From contig JAHWKU010000002.1 in assembly GCA_019347715.1 (NCBI GenBank), positions 221,171 through 285,170 on the forward strand: 64,000 nucleotides of DNA, given 5' to 3'. Position numbers and translations under genes: made by a program. Of the stretch, positions 33,246 to 41,477 are shown piece after piece. A model generated the notes under the pieces. The model was not told the DNA's origin and searched no databases. It saw nothing but the letters and a program-made list of their open reading frames with translations. Each line of letters begins with the position of its first letter. The stretch's first letter is position 1. The stretch comes from Actinomycetota bacterium (GTDB lineage: Bacteria; Actinomycetota; CADDZG01; JAHWKV01).

Positions 33246-33518
33246 ATGGCTCCAAACGTACGTTCGACCCTACGGCTGACCGTGGTTGTGCTGCTGGCCG
33301 GGATCCTCCTAGGCCTGCTCGCCCCGACTCTGTTCGCCTCGAGCGAAGTCGCACCTGCACGTACCCACGAGGTGAAGGCCGGAGATACCCTGTGGCAGCT
33401 CGCAGCTACCTACGCTCCAGACGAGGATCCGAGACGATTCGTGTTCGAGGTCCAAGAACTGAACGGGCTAGACGGGGGCCCCCTCCTGCCCGGACAGAAG
33501 CTCATCGTCCCCAGCTGA
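33246..33518 (+). CDS. LysM protein, likely SOS cell-division inhibitor (YneA/ChiZ-like)
   Basis: A 90-residue protein with an N-terminal membrane anchor (about 8-30, VVVLLAGILLGLLAPTLF) and a single LysM domain (about 42-89: HEVKAGDTLWQLAATYA then NGLDGGPLLPGQKLIVPS). In Bacillus subtilis YneA and in Mycobacterium tuberculosis Rv2719c (ChiZ), LysM proteins divergent from lexA delay division during SOS. The divergent position, LexA box and small size all fit that role. The catalytic region claimed for ChiZ is not evident in this short protein. nrdJ follows. Confidence 0.82.
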   Translation: MAPNVRSTLRLTVVVLLAGILLGLLAPTLFASSEVAPARTHEVKAGDTLWQLAATYAPDEDPRRFVFEVQELNGLDGGPLLPGQKLIVPS

Positions 33519-33561
33519 GGGGACCTGGGGAAACTTTTCTTCCCTTTCTCCCATAAGTCGC

Positions 33562-33590
33562 TTGACAGCAGGGGGTAACAGCGGTGTAAT
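33562..33590 (+). promoter_or_regulatory. nrdJ promoter
   Basis: TTGACA (33562-33567) and TGTAAT (33585-33590) with a 17-base spacer, a near-consensus promoter. Expected start is near 33597, giving a leader of about 110 bases before the nrdJ GTG. Confidence 0.75.
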
Positions 33591-33596
33591 TTATCA

Positions 33597-33614
33597 ACCC
33601 ACCCAAGATGTGGT
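33597..33614 (+). promoter_or_regulatory. Possible NrdR box, weak copy
   Basis: ACCCACCCAAGATGTGGT resembles the stronger box at 33631 in its outer arms (ACC..GTGGT) but not in the centre. It sits at the predicted start point. The centre-to-centre distance to the next box is 34 bases, slightly more than the 31-32 commonly seen between NrdR boxes. Confidence 0.45.
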
Positions 33615-33630
33615 CTTTCCCCGAGTCTGT

Positions 33631-33648
33631 ACCACTATATCTTGTGGT
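33631..33648 (+). promoter_or_regulatory. NrdR box
   Basis: ACCACTATATCTTGTGGT matches the NrdR palindrome pattern (ACAC-ATATAT-GTGT-like). It lies downstream of the nrdJ promoter. NrdR is encoded 3 kb downstream, in the same cluster, and represses ribonucleotide reductase genes when dATP is high. Confidence 0.75.
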
Positions 33649-33706
33649 TCGGGTCATTTTAGGGGTTCCCAGCCCTGGTGGTTGAGGACAGACAAGGAGG
33701 GCTTCC

Positions 33707-36451
33707 GTGGCAAAAACCAGGTCAGAGATCTCGCGAGCGACCGGCGAAAGACTCCGCGTTGAGCGCTTCTTCACTTCATCTGGGGTCGACCCATACGACC
33801 TTATCGAGTGGGAGTCGCGCCACGCCCTCATAGGAACCCCCGAAAAGATCGCCTTCGAGCAGAAGGATGTGGAGTTTCCGAAGACCTGGTCCCAAAACGC
33901 CACCAACATCGTTGCCCAGAAATACTTCCGCGGCCCCCAGGGCACGCCGCAGAGGGAGGGCTCGGTCAAGCAGATGATCGATCGGGTGGTCAATTGGTAC
34001 ACCGACAAGGGGATCGCGGACGGCTACTTCGTTGAATCGGAAGGTGTCGATGCATTTCGAAGCGAGCTCAAGCATCTCCTCGTGAACCAGTTCATGGCTT
34101 TCAACTCACCGGTCTGGTTCAACGTTGGCCTGGTGGAGCCGCCTCGAGTAAGTGCCTGTTTCATCCTCGACGTCGCAGACGACATGCGTTCGATACTCAA
34201 CTGGTACGTTGAGGAAGGGCTCATCTTCAAGGCCGGCAGCGGCGCCGGAATCAATCTCTCCAGGCTGCGTTCGTCAAAGGAGCAGCTCTCATCCGGAGGC
34301 CAGGCCTCCGGCCCCGTGTCGTTCATGAGGGGGGCCGACGCCTCCGCCGGCACCATCAAATCTGGAGGCTCAACACGCAGGGCCGCAAAGATGGTGGTTC
34401 TCGATGCAGATCATCCTGACGTCGAGGAGTTCATCTGGTGCAAGGTCCGGGAGGAGCAGAAGGCGCGCGCACTTCGCGAAGCGGGATTCGACATGGATCT
34501 CGACGGGGCAGACTCCAACTCCCTGCAATACCAAAACGCCAATAACTCCGTCGGTCTGAATGATGAGTTCATCAAAGCCTTCACCGAAGACGGCGACTGG
34601 GAACTAAAGGCGGTCAAGGACGGTCGTACCGTCAAGACCTTGAGGGCGAAAGACCTCATGCGCCAGATCGCTCAGGCTGCTTGGGAATGCGCCGACCCGG
34701 GCGTGTTTTATCTGGACACCATGAACAAGTGGCACACATCACCGGCGGAGGGGCCCATTCGAGCCACTAACCCCTGCGGTGAATTCGTTCGCCCCGCGAA
34801 CACGAGTTGCAATCTCGCCTCGCTTCGTTTGACCAAGTTCATCGATGGCCAAGGGGACTTCGATGTGGAAGCGTTCGCGGCTGCAGTCGAGACCACACTC
34901 ACCGCGATGGACGTCTCGGTGACGAATGCTGAATATCCGACGGACCAAATCCGAGAGATGGTCTCGCAGTATCGCGAATTGGGGCTCGGATACACCGATC
35001 TCGGGGCCCTGCTGATGGACAACGGCATTCCATACGACTCCGACAAGGGCCGCGCATGGTCGGCGGCAATAACAGCGCTTATGGGGGGAGTGGCCTATCG
35101 CAGATCGGCCGAGATCGCTGCGGCAGTGGGCCCGTACCCGGGATGGACAAAGGAAGGAAATGCGGAGGCGCACCTGGATGTGATCCGCAAACACATCGAG
35201 GCTCTCGACGGCATCGATGAAGGGTTGGTCCCGCCCGAGATACTGGAGGCAGCCCGGCGTGCATGGGCTGAGGCACTGGAGCTGGGAGAGGCCAATGGGT
35301 ATCGAAACGCCCAGGTCACTCTGATTGCCCCTACTGGGACCATCTCATTTTTGATGGATGCAGATACCACCGGCATCGAGCCAGATCTTGGGCTCGTGAA
35401 GACGAAGAAGCTCGTCGGCGGAGGGACGATGAAGATCGTCAACCAGCGAGTCCCCAGTGCTCTGAAGCGCCTTGGGTACCAGCCTGAAGAGATTTCAGAG
35501 ATCGTCTCTTACATAAGCGAGAACAACCATGTCGAAGGAGCTCCATTCCTAAATCCGGAGCACTACGCAGTATTCGACTGCGCAATGGGGGAGCGCGTCA
35601 TCCACTACATGGGGCACGTGAAGATGATGGCAGCCGTCCAGCCGTTCTTGAGTGGGGCGATCTCGAAGACCGTCAACATGCCAGAGGACGTGTCGGTCGA
35701 AGACATCGAGAAGCTCTACGTGGACAGCTGGGCCATGGGGCTAAAGAACCTCGCCATCTATCGTGACAACTGCAAGGTTGGTCAGCCCCTTTCTGTCGAG
35801 AAGAAGAAGTCGGCAGCCGCCGCAGGCCCCGGGGGCCAGGTGACGCCGCAGCGTCGCAGGCTTCCTCGTAAGCGACCTGCGCAGACGATGTCGTTCAAGG
35901 TGGCGGATTGCGAGGGCTACGTGCAGCCAGGGGAGTACCCCGAGTCGGGCGAGCTGGGTGAGATCTTTCTCAAGGTCTCGAAGCAGGGAAGCACGCTGTC
36001 GGGAGTGATGGATGCCTTTGCCATCGCAATTTCGATAGCGCTGCAATACGGAGTCCCACTAAAGGCGTTCGTGGATAAGTTCATCAACATGCGCTTCGAG
36101 CCGTCGGGTATCACCGATGATCCGGACTTCCGCTTCGCAACTTCTATCGTCGATTACATCTTCCGGAGATTGGCTGCCGATTACCTGACGGATGAGGAAA
36201 GGGAATCGCTCAACATCAAAACCACCGAAGAGCGCCAGGCTGTCCTCGACGGTGGCGTGGTTCCTCAAGGCAATGGGCATGGGAATGGCAATGGAAATGG
36301 TCATGGTGAAGGGGAGATGCTTACTGTCGGGAAAGGGCCGGAGCTCGCCAACAGAGATGCCCCTCTTTGCTACACATGCGGCATCTCCATGCAGCCCGCC
36401 GGCAGCTGCTTCGTATGCAACTCTTGCGGAACCACCAGCGGCTGCTCCTGA
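33707..36451 (+). CDS. nrdJ: Vitamin B12-dependent ribonucleotide reductase (class II)
   Basis: NrdJ reduces ribonucleotides to deoxyribonucleotides using adenosylcobalamin, with or without oxygen. The 914-residue length, the N-terminal FNSPVWFNVG, the active-site ATNPCGEF and CNLASLRL region, and the loop GTISFLMDADTTGIEPD-like motif fit class II enzymes. A low-complexity Gly/Asn/His linker (about residues 855-870, DNA 36269-36313) precedes a C-terminal cysteine-rich tail (CYTCG, CFVCNSCG), likely the redox-active or zinc-binding end. AAGGAGG (33694-33700) precedes the GTG start. No cobalamin riboswitch could be seen in the short leader. Confidence 0.95.
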   Translation: MAKTRSEISRATGERLRVERFFTSSGVDPYDLIEWESRHALIGTPEKIAFEQKDVEFPKTWSQNATNIVAQKYFRGPQGTPQREGSVKQMIDRVVNWYTDKGIADGYFVESEGVDAFRSELKHLLVNQFMAFNSPVWFNVGLVEPPRVSACFILDVADDMRSILNWYVEEGLIFKAGSGAGINLSRLRSSKEQLSSGGQASGPVSFMRGADASAGTIKSGGSTRRAAKMVVLDADHPDVEEFIWCKVREEQKARALREAGFDMDLDGADSNSLQYQNANNSVGLNDEFIKAFTEDGDWELKAVKDGRTVKTLRAKDLMRQIAQAAWECADPGVFYLDTMNKWHTSPAEGPIRATNPCGEFVRPANTSCNLASLRLTKFIDGQGDFDVEAFAAAVETTLTAMDVSVTNAEYPTDQIREMVSQYRELGLGYTDLGALLMDNGIPYDSDKGRAWSAAITALMGGVAYRRSAEIAAAVGPYPGWTKEGNAEAHLDVIRKHIEALDGIDEGLVPPEILEAARRAWAEALELGEANGYRNAQVTLIAPTGTISFLMDADTTGIEPDLGLVKTKKLVGGGTMKIVNQRVPSALKRLGYQPEEISEIVSYISENNHVEGAPFLNPEHYAVFDCAMGERVIHYMGHVKMMAAVQPFLSGAISKTVNMPEDVSVEDIEKLYVDSWAMGLKNLAIYRDNCKVGQPLSVEKKKSAAAAGPGGQVTPQRRRLPRKRPAQTMSFKVADCEGYVQPGEYPESGELGEIFLKVSKQGSTLSGVMDAFAIAISIALQYGVPLKAFVDKFINMRFEPSGITDDPDFRFATSIVDYIFRRLAADYLTDEERESLNIKTTEERQAVLDGGVVPQGNGHGNGNGNGHGEGEMLTVGKGPELANRDAPLCYTCGISMQPAGSCFVCNSCGTTSGCS

Positions 36452-36495
36452 TCTAGAACCAGCACCCGCTTAGGATGAGGGCGGAGGTGTAGGCA

Positions 36496-36984
36496 GTGCG
36501 ATGTCCGTTCTGTGGTCACGATGATGACAGGGTCGTGGACTCGCGCACTGCCGAGGATGGACGCGCCATCCGAAGAAGGCGCGAGTGCGAGTCCTGCGGC
36601 CGCCGTTACACGACCTACGAGAGACTCGACGAGGTGCCTTTGATGGTAGAGAAGCGAAACGGCGTCTCGGAGACCTTCGACAAGGAAAAGCTGACGGATG
36701 GGATTCGAAAGGCCTGTAAAAACCGGCCCGTCTCGGAAGAGGACATCGAACGGCTCGCGGATGATGTGGTGGAATCCCTGCTCGCCGATGGCGGCAACGT
36801 CGTGACCACCGCCGACCTCGGGAAGGAAGTCCTGGAGCGACTGCGCGGACTCGACGAGGTGGCATACCTTCGTTTTGCCAGCGTCTACAAGGACTTCAAG
36901 GAGCTCACCGACTTCGAGCGTGAGCTCGGCATGCTCCAGAAGAAATATCCTCCGAAACCTCGCGCGGAGGCCCCCAACGCATGA
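36496..36984 (+). CDS. nrdR: Transcriptional repressor NrdR
   Basis: NrdR represses ribonucleotide reductase genes in response to dATP/ATP. An N-terminal zinc ribbon ([15 protein letters not shown] then [13 protein letters not shown]) is followed by an ATP-cone domain (about 46-136: [35 protein letters not shown]). Length is 162 residues. Start is GTG 36496, which makes the zinc-ribbon MRCPFCG the true N-terminus. It is next to nrdJ, whose promoter carries NrdR-like boxes. Confidence 0.95.
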   Translation: MRCPFCGHDDDRVVDSRTAEDGRAIRRRRECESCGRRYTTYERLDEVPLMVEKRNGVSETFDKEKLTDGIRKACKNRPVSEEDIERLADDVVESLLADGGNVVTTADLGKEVLERLRGLDEVAYLRFASVYKDFKELTDFERELGMLQKKYPPKPRAEAPNA

Positions 36985-37445
36985 TGGGCCCAGGTAAGGA
37001 TCGTGATAAGGCGATCGAAGCTTTGATAACCCGGTTGGATAAGGATCTGCCGCTTCCCTCTCACGCGCATGAAGGCGACGCCGGCTTGGATCTGTTCTCC
37101 GCAGAGGACGTTTCACTCAAGCCTGGCGAGAGAGCTCTCGTTTCGACCGGCATTGCCTTGGCGATCCCGGAGGGTTTCGCAGGTTACGTTCAACCACGTT
37201 CGGGGCGAGCGATCAAAGAGGGGCTTGGGATCGTCAACACTCCCGGCCTGATTGATTCCGGGTACCGGGGAGAGGTGCGGATAGCAACGATCAATCTCGA
37301 TCTCGAGAGCCCTATCCACATCCGGCGCGGAGAAAAGATTGCTCAGCTCGTCATCCTTCCCGTGCCGAAAGTGACCCTGAGGGAGGTTGCGGACCTCCCC
37401 AGCTCGGAGCGCGGAACCGGAGGATTCGGGTCCTCGGGGGCCTGA
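36981..37445 (+). CDS. dut: Deoxyuridine 5'-triphosphate nucleotidohydrolase (dUTPase)
   Basis: Dut cleaves dUTP to dUMP and keeps uracil out of DNA. All five trimeric dUTPase motifs are present: [13 protein letters not shown] (motif 1), [10 protein letters not shown] (2), [14 protein letters not shown] (3), [13 protein letters not shown] (4) and the P-loop-like [10 protein letters not shown] (5). Length is 154 residues. It overlaps nrdR by four bases (ATGA), forming a dNTP-pool cluster nrdJ-nrdR-dut. Confidence 0.95.
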   Translation: MMGPGKDRDKAIEALITRLDKDLPLPSHAHEGDAGLDLFSAEDVSLKPGERALVSTGIALAIPEGFAGYVQPRSGRAIKEGLGIVNTPGLIDSGYRGEVRIATINLDLESPIHIRRGEKIAQLVILPVPKVTLREVADLPSSERGTGGFGSSGA

Positions 37446-37491
37446 CCCTCCCTCCTCAGATCCTCGCCCGGCTGGTAGGATTTTGGTTCAC

Positions 37492-37564
37492 GCGGACGTG
37501 GCTCAGTTGGTAGAGCACAACCTTGCCAAGGTTGGGGTCGCCGGTTCGAATCCGGTCGTCCGCT
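37492..37564 (+). tRNA. tRNA-Gly (anticodon GCC)
   Basis: Acceptor GCGGACG pairs with CGTCCGC; the D-arm is GCTCAGTTGGTAGAGC, the anticodon arm CAACC-TTGCCAA-GGTTG gives anticodon GCC, and the T-arm GCCGG-TTCGAAT-CCGGT is canonical. The 3' CCA is not encoded. It lies between dut and a Crp/Fnr gene. Confidence 0.95.
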
Positions 37565-37672
37565 CTCAACAGAATTGGAGAACTTCTCTAACGGAATTAG
37601 GTGGGAGCCTCCAAAAGGGTGCATTTCTCGCATATCGGCTTTTTTGCCACGGAGGAGTAGGCTACCGCCCGG

Positions 37673-38350
37673 ATGTGGGCACTACTGAGGGACATCCCTG
37701 AACCGGAAGTCAAAGAACTGCTCGCGTCCGCCGAGCGCAGGAAGTTCAGGCGCGATGAGGTCATCTTCCACGAAGGAGATCCGGCGGGATCCGTTCATCT
37801 CATCGACGCCGGCCGTGTGGCAATCAGATCGACTACGCCCGTGGGGGATGTCGCAACCGTCCATGTCTTTGGCAGCAAGGACTACTTTGGCGAAATGGCC
37901 CTGCTTTCAGAAGGAGGGGTAAGGAGCGCCTCGGCGATAGCCCTCGAGCCCACCCAGACCATTGCAATTTCGAGGACAGACTTCGACCGGCTTCGCTCCA
38001 AATATCCCCAGGTCACCGATGTTCTCGTCCGTTTGCTTGCCGACCGAGTCAGGGCTCTTACCACTAACCTGATGGAGGCCTTATACGTCCCAGCCGATCT
38101 GCGGGTTCTTCGGCGTGTGGTCGATCTGACTCAGGAATATCGCACCGACCAAGACGGGATAGATGTCGTGATCCCAATGAAGCAGGAAGTGATTGCAGGG
38201 TTGGCCGGAACCTCTCGAGCGACTGTCAATAGGATCCTTCGGGAAGAGGAGAAGCGGGGCTCTCTCAAGCTCGATAGAGGCAGAGTGACGATCCGCGACC
38301 CGCACGCCATCTCCAAGCGCGCCTACCGTCATGGAGTGTCACGGGTTTGA
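37673..38350 (+). CDS. Crp/Fnr-family transcriptional regulator
   Basis: A 225-residue regulator with an N-terminal cyclic-nucleotide-binding-like beta roll (about 10-125: VIFHEGDPAGSVHLIDAGRV, FGEMALLSEGGVRSASAIAL) and a C-terminal winged helix HTH (about 165-215: KQEVIAGLAGTSRATVNRIL). The phosphate-binding cassette GEMALLSEGGVRSASA resembles cAMP-binding members, in which Arg and a Ser/Thr contact the phosphate, but the ligand is not established. No Fnr-type cysteine cluster is visible. A plausible start is ATG 37673; no strong ribosome binding site is seen. Confidence 0.88.
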   Translation: MWALLRDIPEPEVKELLASAERRKFRRDEVIFHEGDPAGSVHLIDAGRVAIRSTTPVGDVATVHVFGSKDYFGEMALLSEGGVRSASAIALEPTQTIAISRTDFDRLRSKYPQVTDVLVRLLADRVRALTTNLMEALYVPADLRVLRRVVDLTQEYRTDQDGIDVVIPMKQEVIAGLAGTSRATVNRILREEEKRGSLKLDRGRVTIRDPHAISKRAYRHGVSRV

Positions 38351-38438
38351 CGTACCGGGAGTAATCTCCGTGAAAGAAAGATCCTTGCCGATCGCGTATG
38401 TTGAGCGCGGGGTTGGCGTCCGGGCTAGACGGTGACCC

Positions 38439-38663
38439 TTCGAGATGAGGGCCGGGGGTGAAAACCTCCCTGGCAAGCGGTTCGTCCTCCCGGCCACCTC
38501 ATCTTGACGAACACCAGTGACTGCTATCCTTTTCAACATGACTGTCTTCTTTGAGTCACTCGAGCGCCGCATGGCGATGCCATCGCCCGGTCTCCGGGCA
38601 CAAAAACGGCGTCCTTGATCTGATCTGAGTGATTCATCCACGGCCGCCATAGGCGGCCTTTTT
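38439..38663 (+). promoter_or_regulatory. Long structured leader RNA of metG
   Basis: The 327-base gap between the Crp/Fnr gene and metG carries a nested structure. AGATGAGG (38443-38450) pairs with CCTCATCT (38497-38504), GCCGGG (38451-38456) with CCCGGC (38489-38494), and the enclosed GGT-GAAA-ACC is a GNRA-type hairpin; TTCG/CGAA can extend the base of the stem. Downstream are AGTGACT/AGTCACT (38516-38522/38554-38560), GCCCGG-TCT-CCGGGC (38585-38599) and a terminator. This looks like a cis-regulatory RNA that terminates early or continues into metG. No known riboswitch or T-box signature was recognised. Confidence 0.6.
38642..38663 (+). terminator. Terminator/attenuator 15 bases before metG
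   Basis: GGCCGCC (38642-38648), loop ATA, GGCGGCC (38652-38658) and TTTTT form a textbook intrinsic terminator. Its position just before the metG ribosome binding site (AAGGAGG, 38667-38673) argues for attenuation rather than end-of-operon termination. Confidence 0.88.
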
Positions 38664-38677
38664 CATAAGGAGGCATC

Positions 38678-40240
38678 ATGACCAATCCCGCGCGATGGTT
38701 TATCTCGAGCTCTATCCCGTATGTGAACGCACGTCCTCATCTTGGTTTCGCTCTCGAAATCGTTCAGGCAGATGCGCTGGCGAGATTCAGGAGGACGCAG
38801 GGATCGGAAGTCCACTTCCTCACGGGCACCGACGACAACAGCCTGTCGAATGTTCGCGCCGCTGAGAACAACGGCATACCCACTCGGGAGTTGGTAGAGC
38901 GACATTCCGCAGCCTTTTTCGAGCTCCGTCAAGTTCTCGATCTCTCATTCGATGACTTCATAAAAACTAGCTCGGATCCTCGTCATGCTCCGGCTGTTCA
39001 TCGGTTGTGGCAGCTCTGTGAAGCCAATGGCGACATCTATAAGCAGGCTTATCGGGGTCTCTACTGTGTGGGTTGCGAGGTCTTTTACAAAGAGTCCGAA
39101 GTTGACGAAGGTCGCTGTCCCGTCCATTTCTCCCAACTGGAGGCAGTGGAGGAGGAGAACTATTTCTTTCGCCTCTCCCGCTATCAAGACGCGCTGGAGA
39201 AGGCTCTCGAGTCAGATCGAGTTCGGATCGAGCCGTTGGAGCGCAGAAACGAGGCTCTTGGCTTCTTAAAGGCCGGGCTCGAGGACATAAGTATCTCCAG
39301 ATCGAGTCAAAGGGCGCGCGGCTGGGGTATTCCGGTGCCGAGAGACGAAAGTCAGATCATCTATGTCTGGTTCGATGCTCTTGCCAATTACATCAGCGCG
39401 CTGGGTTATGCCGAGGACGCAGAGGCATTCGAGCGGTTCTGGCTCTCGAGTGATGTTCGAGCTCATGTCATAGGAAAGGACATCGTGCGCCAGCATGCCG
39501 TTTACTGGCCCGCGTTTCTCCTGTCTGCAGGGTTGCCTCTCCCGACCGTGATCTACGTCCATGGCTTTCTTTCGATCTCCGGACGCAAGATAAGCAAGTC
39601 CGTCGGAAGCGGTGTCGATCCGGTTGAGCTGGCTCGTGCGTATGGGTCCGATGCCGTTCGCTACTACCTGTTGGCTAAGGTTCCCTCACTCAAGGACAGT
39701 GACTTCTCCCTGCAAACCTTCGATCGCGTCTACCGATCGGATCTCGCCGACCAGCTCGGCAACCTAGTTTCGAGAGCAGTTGCGCTCGCGCGTAAGGAAG
39801 GCGGGATTGCTTCGTCCGACAGAGGGTTTCCCGAAGGTGCCGATCTGTTGGTTGAAGTGGCGCTGAATCTGCCCCAGGACATCGAGAGCTTCGTCGACGC
39901 CTTCGACTTCTCAGCAGCATTGGGCGCGATTTGGGCCTTGGTCAGGGAAGCCAACCGATTCGTCGTTGAGGCAAAGCCATGGGAGCGACCGCCTCAGTCC
40001 GAAGAGAGATCGGCCGTTGTCTATCTCCTCCTGGAAACTTTGCGCTGGGTAGCTATCCACCTCGCCCCGTTTCTCCCGGGGACGGCGACCGAGATTGCCG
40101 GAAGGCTTGGTCTGATCTCTCCCGGGGCCGAGGGGTTCGGCGAGGGGGCCTTTCAGGTTAGGGAAGCTGCGGTCGCTCTGTTCCCCAAAACAGGGACTCG
40201 TGCTCACATAGCGGAAGGAAGTGCCACTAACCGTGTTTAA
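38678..40240 (+). CDS. metG: Methionyl-tRNA synthetase
   Basis: MetRS charges initiator and elongator tRNA-Met. The HIGH-like signature is PYVNARPHLGFA (about residues 12-22), and KISKS is in SGRKISKSVGSG (about 306). The connective domain has CVGC and a later CPVH, a possible single zinc knuckle. The anticodon-binding helical domain fills about 340-500, and there is no C-terminal tRNA-binding extension. Length is 520 residues. AAGGAGG precedes ATG 38678. Regulation by the structured leader upstream is likely. Confidence 0.94.
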   Translation: MTNPARWFISSSIPYVNARPHLGFALEIVQADALARFRRTQGSEVHFLTGTDDNSLSNVRAAENNGIPTRELVERHSAAFFELRQVLDLSFDDFIKTSSDPRHAPAVHRLWQLCEANGDIYKQAYRGLYCVGCEVFYKESEVDEGRCPVHFSQLEAVEEENYFFRLSRYQDALEKALESDRVRIEPLERRNEALGFLKAGLEDISISRSSQRARGWGIPVPRDESQIIYVWFDALANYISALGYAEDAEAFERFWLSSDVRAHVIGKDIVRQHAVYWPAFLLSAGLPLPTVIYVHGFLSISGRKISKSVGSGVDPVELARAYGSDAVRYYLLAKVPSLKDSDFSLQTFDRVYRSDLADQLGNLVSRAVALARKEGGIASSDRGFPEGADLLVEVALNLPQDIESFVDAFDFSAALGAIWALVREANRFVVEAKPWERPPQSEERSAVVYLLLETLRWVAIHLAPFLPGTATEIAGRLGLISPGAEGFGEGAFQVREAAVALFPKTGTRAHIAEGSATNRV

Positions 40241-40342
40241 CCTGCCCAAATGGCGGGAAAAGGGTGCGAAGAAAACCTAGTCCTCCCTGATTGTCCAGGG
40301 CGGAATCAGATCGGTGGGGCCGGCCGATCGAGAGGAGGAAAG

Positions 40343-41020
40343 ATGTTGAGACGTGGCCGAATCATCGTATCGATGCTGTTAGTGCTCGTACTCTTGGTTG
40401 TGCCTGCGGCCGTCGCGCATGCCCACGACGAACAGCAGACTTGCCCGGATGCGGAGGGCGATACAGACAACAGACACCCATCAGGCAACGACAGACACTG
40501 CGAGTCCGGAGATTCATTCCCCCAGGGCAACGCGCAGAGTGATCCGGACGGGACCAGCAACGGTGGCGTTGATCAGCCGGGAGGACAAGGCGGCGATGAT
40601 CACGCCGATCAGGACGCAAACAACGGCTGCGGCAACGACGACGATTTCGAGGACGACAATAATGGCCGCTGCTTGGGTCGCCAGCCTGGGCAAACGCTTT
40701 CCCAAGAGCAAACTGAATCCAATAACGGCTCCGTCGTTGAAATCCCGAGAAAGAGTGCAGTGCTCGGGGCCGACAAGAAGCGCTCTGTTGTGGAGGAGGC
40801 GGCAGTCCTGGGCGAAACAGACAAAGCAGAAACATCAGTGCTTGGAGCTGGGTTTGCGAGACCCTCGTCGCCCCCTACGGCCGTTCTCGGAGTGGAATTC
40901 GTGAGAGGACAGGTCCTGGCAGCAACCGGTGCTCCCTTGATCGTGCTGGGCCTGTTGAGCCTGGGTCTTATCACTTCCGGGATGGTCGTAAGGCGGACCG
41001 CCCGGAGGCGTACACGGTAG
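40343..41020 (+). CDS. Secreted surface protein with LAATG sorting-type signal (paralogue 1)
   Basis: A signal peptide (MLRRGRIIVSMLLVLVLLVV) is followed by a Cys/Asp/Asn-rich module with CPDAEGDTDNRHPSGNDRHC and DHADQDANNGCGNDDDFEDD, four short VLG-containing repeats (AVLGADK, AVLGETD, SVLGAGF, AVLGVEF), then LAATG, a hydrophobic helix and an Arg-rich tail. LAXTG is the motif expected for class E sortases of actinobacteria, so cell-wall anchoring is likely; no sortase is in this window. Acidic Asp/Asn clusters suggest metal binding. GAGGAGGA (40332-40339) fixes the ATG at 40343. Its paralogue lies at 46.1 kb. Function unknown. Confidence 0.75.
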   Translation: MLRRGRIIVSMLLVLVLLVVPAAVAHAHDEQQTCPDAEGDTDNRHPSGNDRHCESGDSFPQGNAQSDPDGTSNGGVDQPGGQGGDDHADQDANNGCGNDDDFEDDNNGRCLGRQPGQTLSQEQTESNNGSVVEIPRKSAVLGADKKRSVVEEAAVLGETDKAETSVLGAGFARPSSPPTAVLGVEFVRGQVLAATGAPLIVLGLLSLGLITSGMVVRRTARRRTR

Positions 41021-41094
41021 GACGCAAGGTCTCACCCAGAGCTGGCGTTCATGCAAGCTCTGGCGGCCCACGCTAACCTGCATTGTTCTCACCA

Positions 41095-41168
41095 GGCGGC
41101 GTGGCCGAGTGGTTAGGCAGGGGTCTGCAAAACCCCGTACCGCGGTTCAATTCCGCGCGCCGCCTCCA
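41095..41168 (+). tRNA. tRNA-Cys (anticodon GCA)
   Basis: GGCGGCG pairs with CGCCGCC; D-arm GGCCGAGTGGTTAGGC, anticodon loop CTGCAAA (GCA at 41127-41129), T-arm GCGG-TTCAATT-CCGC. Encodes its 3' CCA at 41166-41168. Confidence 0.95.
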
Positions 41169-41201
41169 ATCCTGGCGTTCTATACTCGGCGAACCCGAAA
41201 C

Positions 41202-41273
41202 GGGCGCATAGCTCAGGGGGAGAGCGCTACCTTGACACGGTAGAGGTCCGAGGTTCAAATCCTCGTGCGCCCA
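41202..41273 (+). tRNA. tRNA-Val (anticodon GAC)
   Basis: GGGCGCA pairs with TGCGCCC; the anticodon arm is CTACC-TTGACAC-GGTAG, giving GAC. CCA not encoded. A near-identical tRNA-Val with anticodon CAC lies at 49.4 kb, sharing a 33-base 3' end. Confidence 0.95.
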
Positions 41274-41477
41274 CGAAGCCCCGCAGGTGGAAGGCGTTTT
41301 CTGTCATTTGGGAAGAGGGTTCGAGTCCGCCTCGGCCACAAACTTGCCATAAACGAGGATCAGGCATTCGACTTAGAAGCTTGAGTCGCTTGGGGCTTTC
41401 GATTTAGCCGACAAGCCAGAGTCGCCGAATGCATCCAAACGTTAATCCGGAAGTGCCGTCGTCATCACTAGACGCTA
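41274..41477. other. Gene-free gap with a tRNA-like 3' fragment
   Basis: 204 bases without a credible gene. The bases around 41315-41340 (GGGTTCGAGTCC then CCTCGGCCACA) resemble a T-arm and acceptor 3' half of a tRNA, but only three of five T-stem pairs hold and no 5' half is visible. It may be a decayed tRNA next to the two intact ones. Nothing else was seen. Confidence 0.35.

Noticed and set aside
33597..33706. Cobalamin riboswitch ahead of B12-dependent nrdJ
   Set aside because: The leader is only about 110 bases and lacks recognisable B12-box features; NrdR-type boxes fit better.
38439..38511. Hammerhead ribozyme or T-box in the metG leader
   Set aside because: GATGAG and GAAA occur but not the full CTGATGA core, and the T-box GGTGG-type antiterminator sequence was not found.
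38339..38650. Minus-strand frame across the metG leader
   Set aside because: Covers the structured leader and terminator; amino-acid composition is not protein-like.
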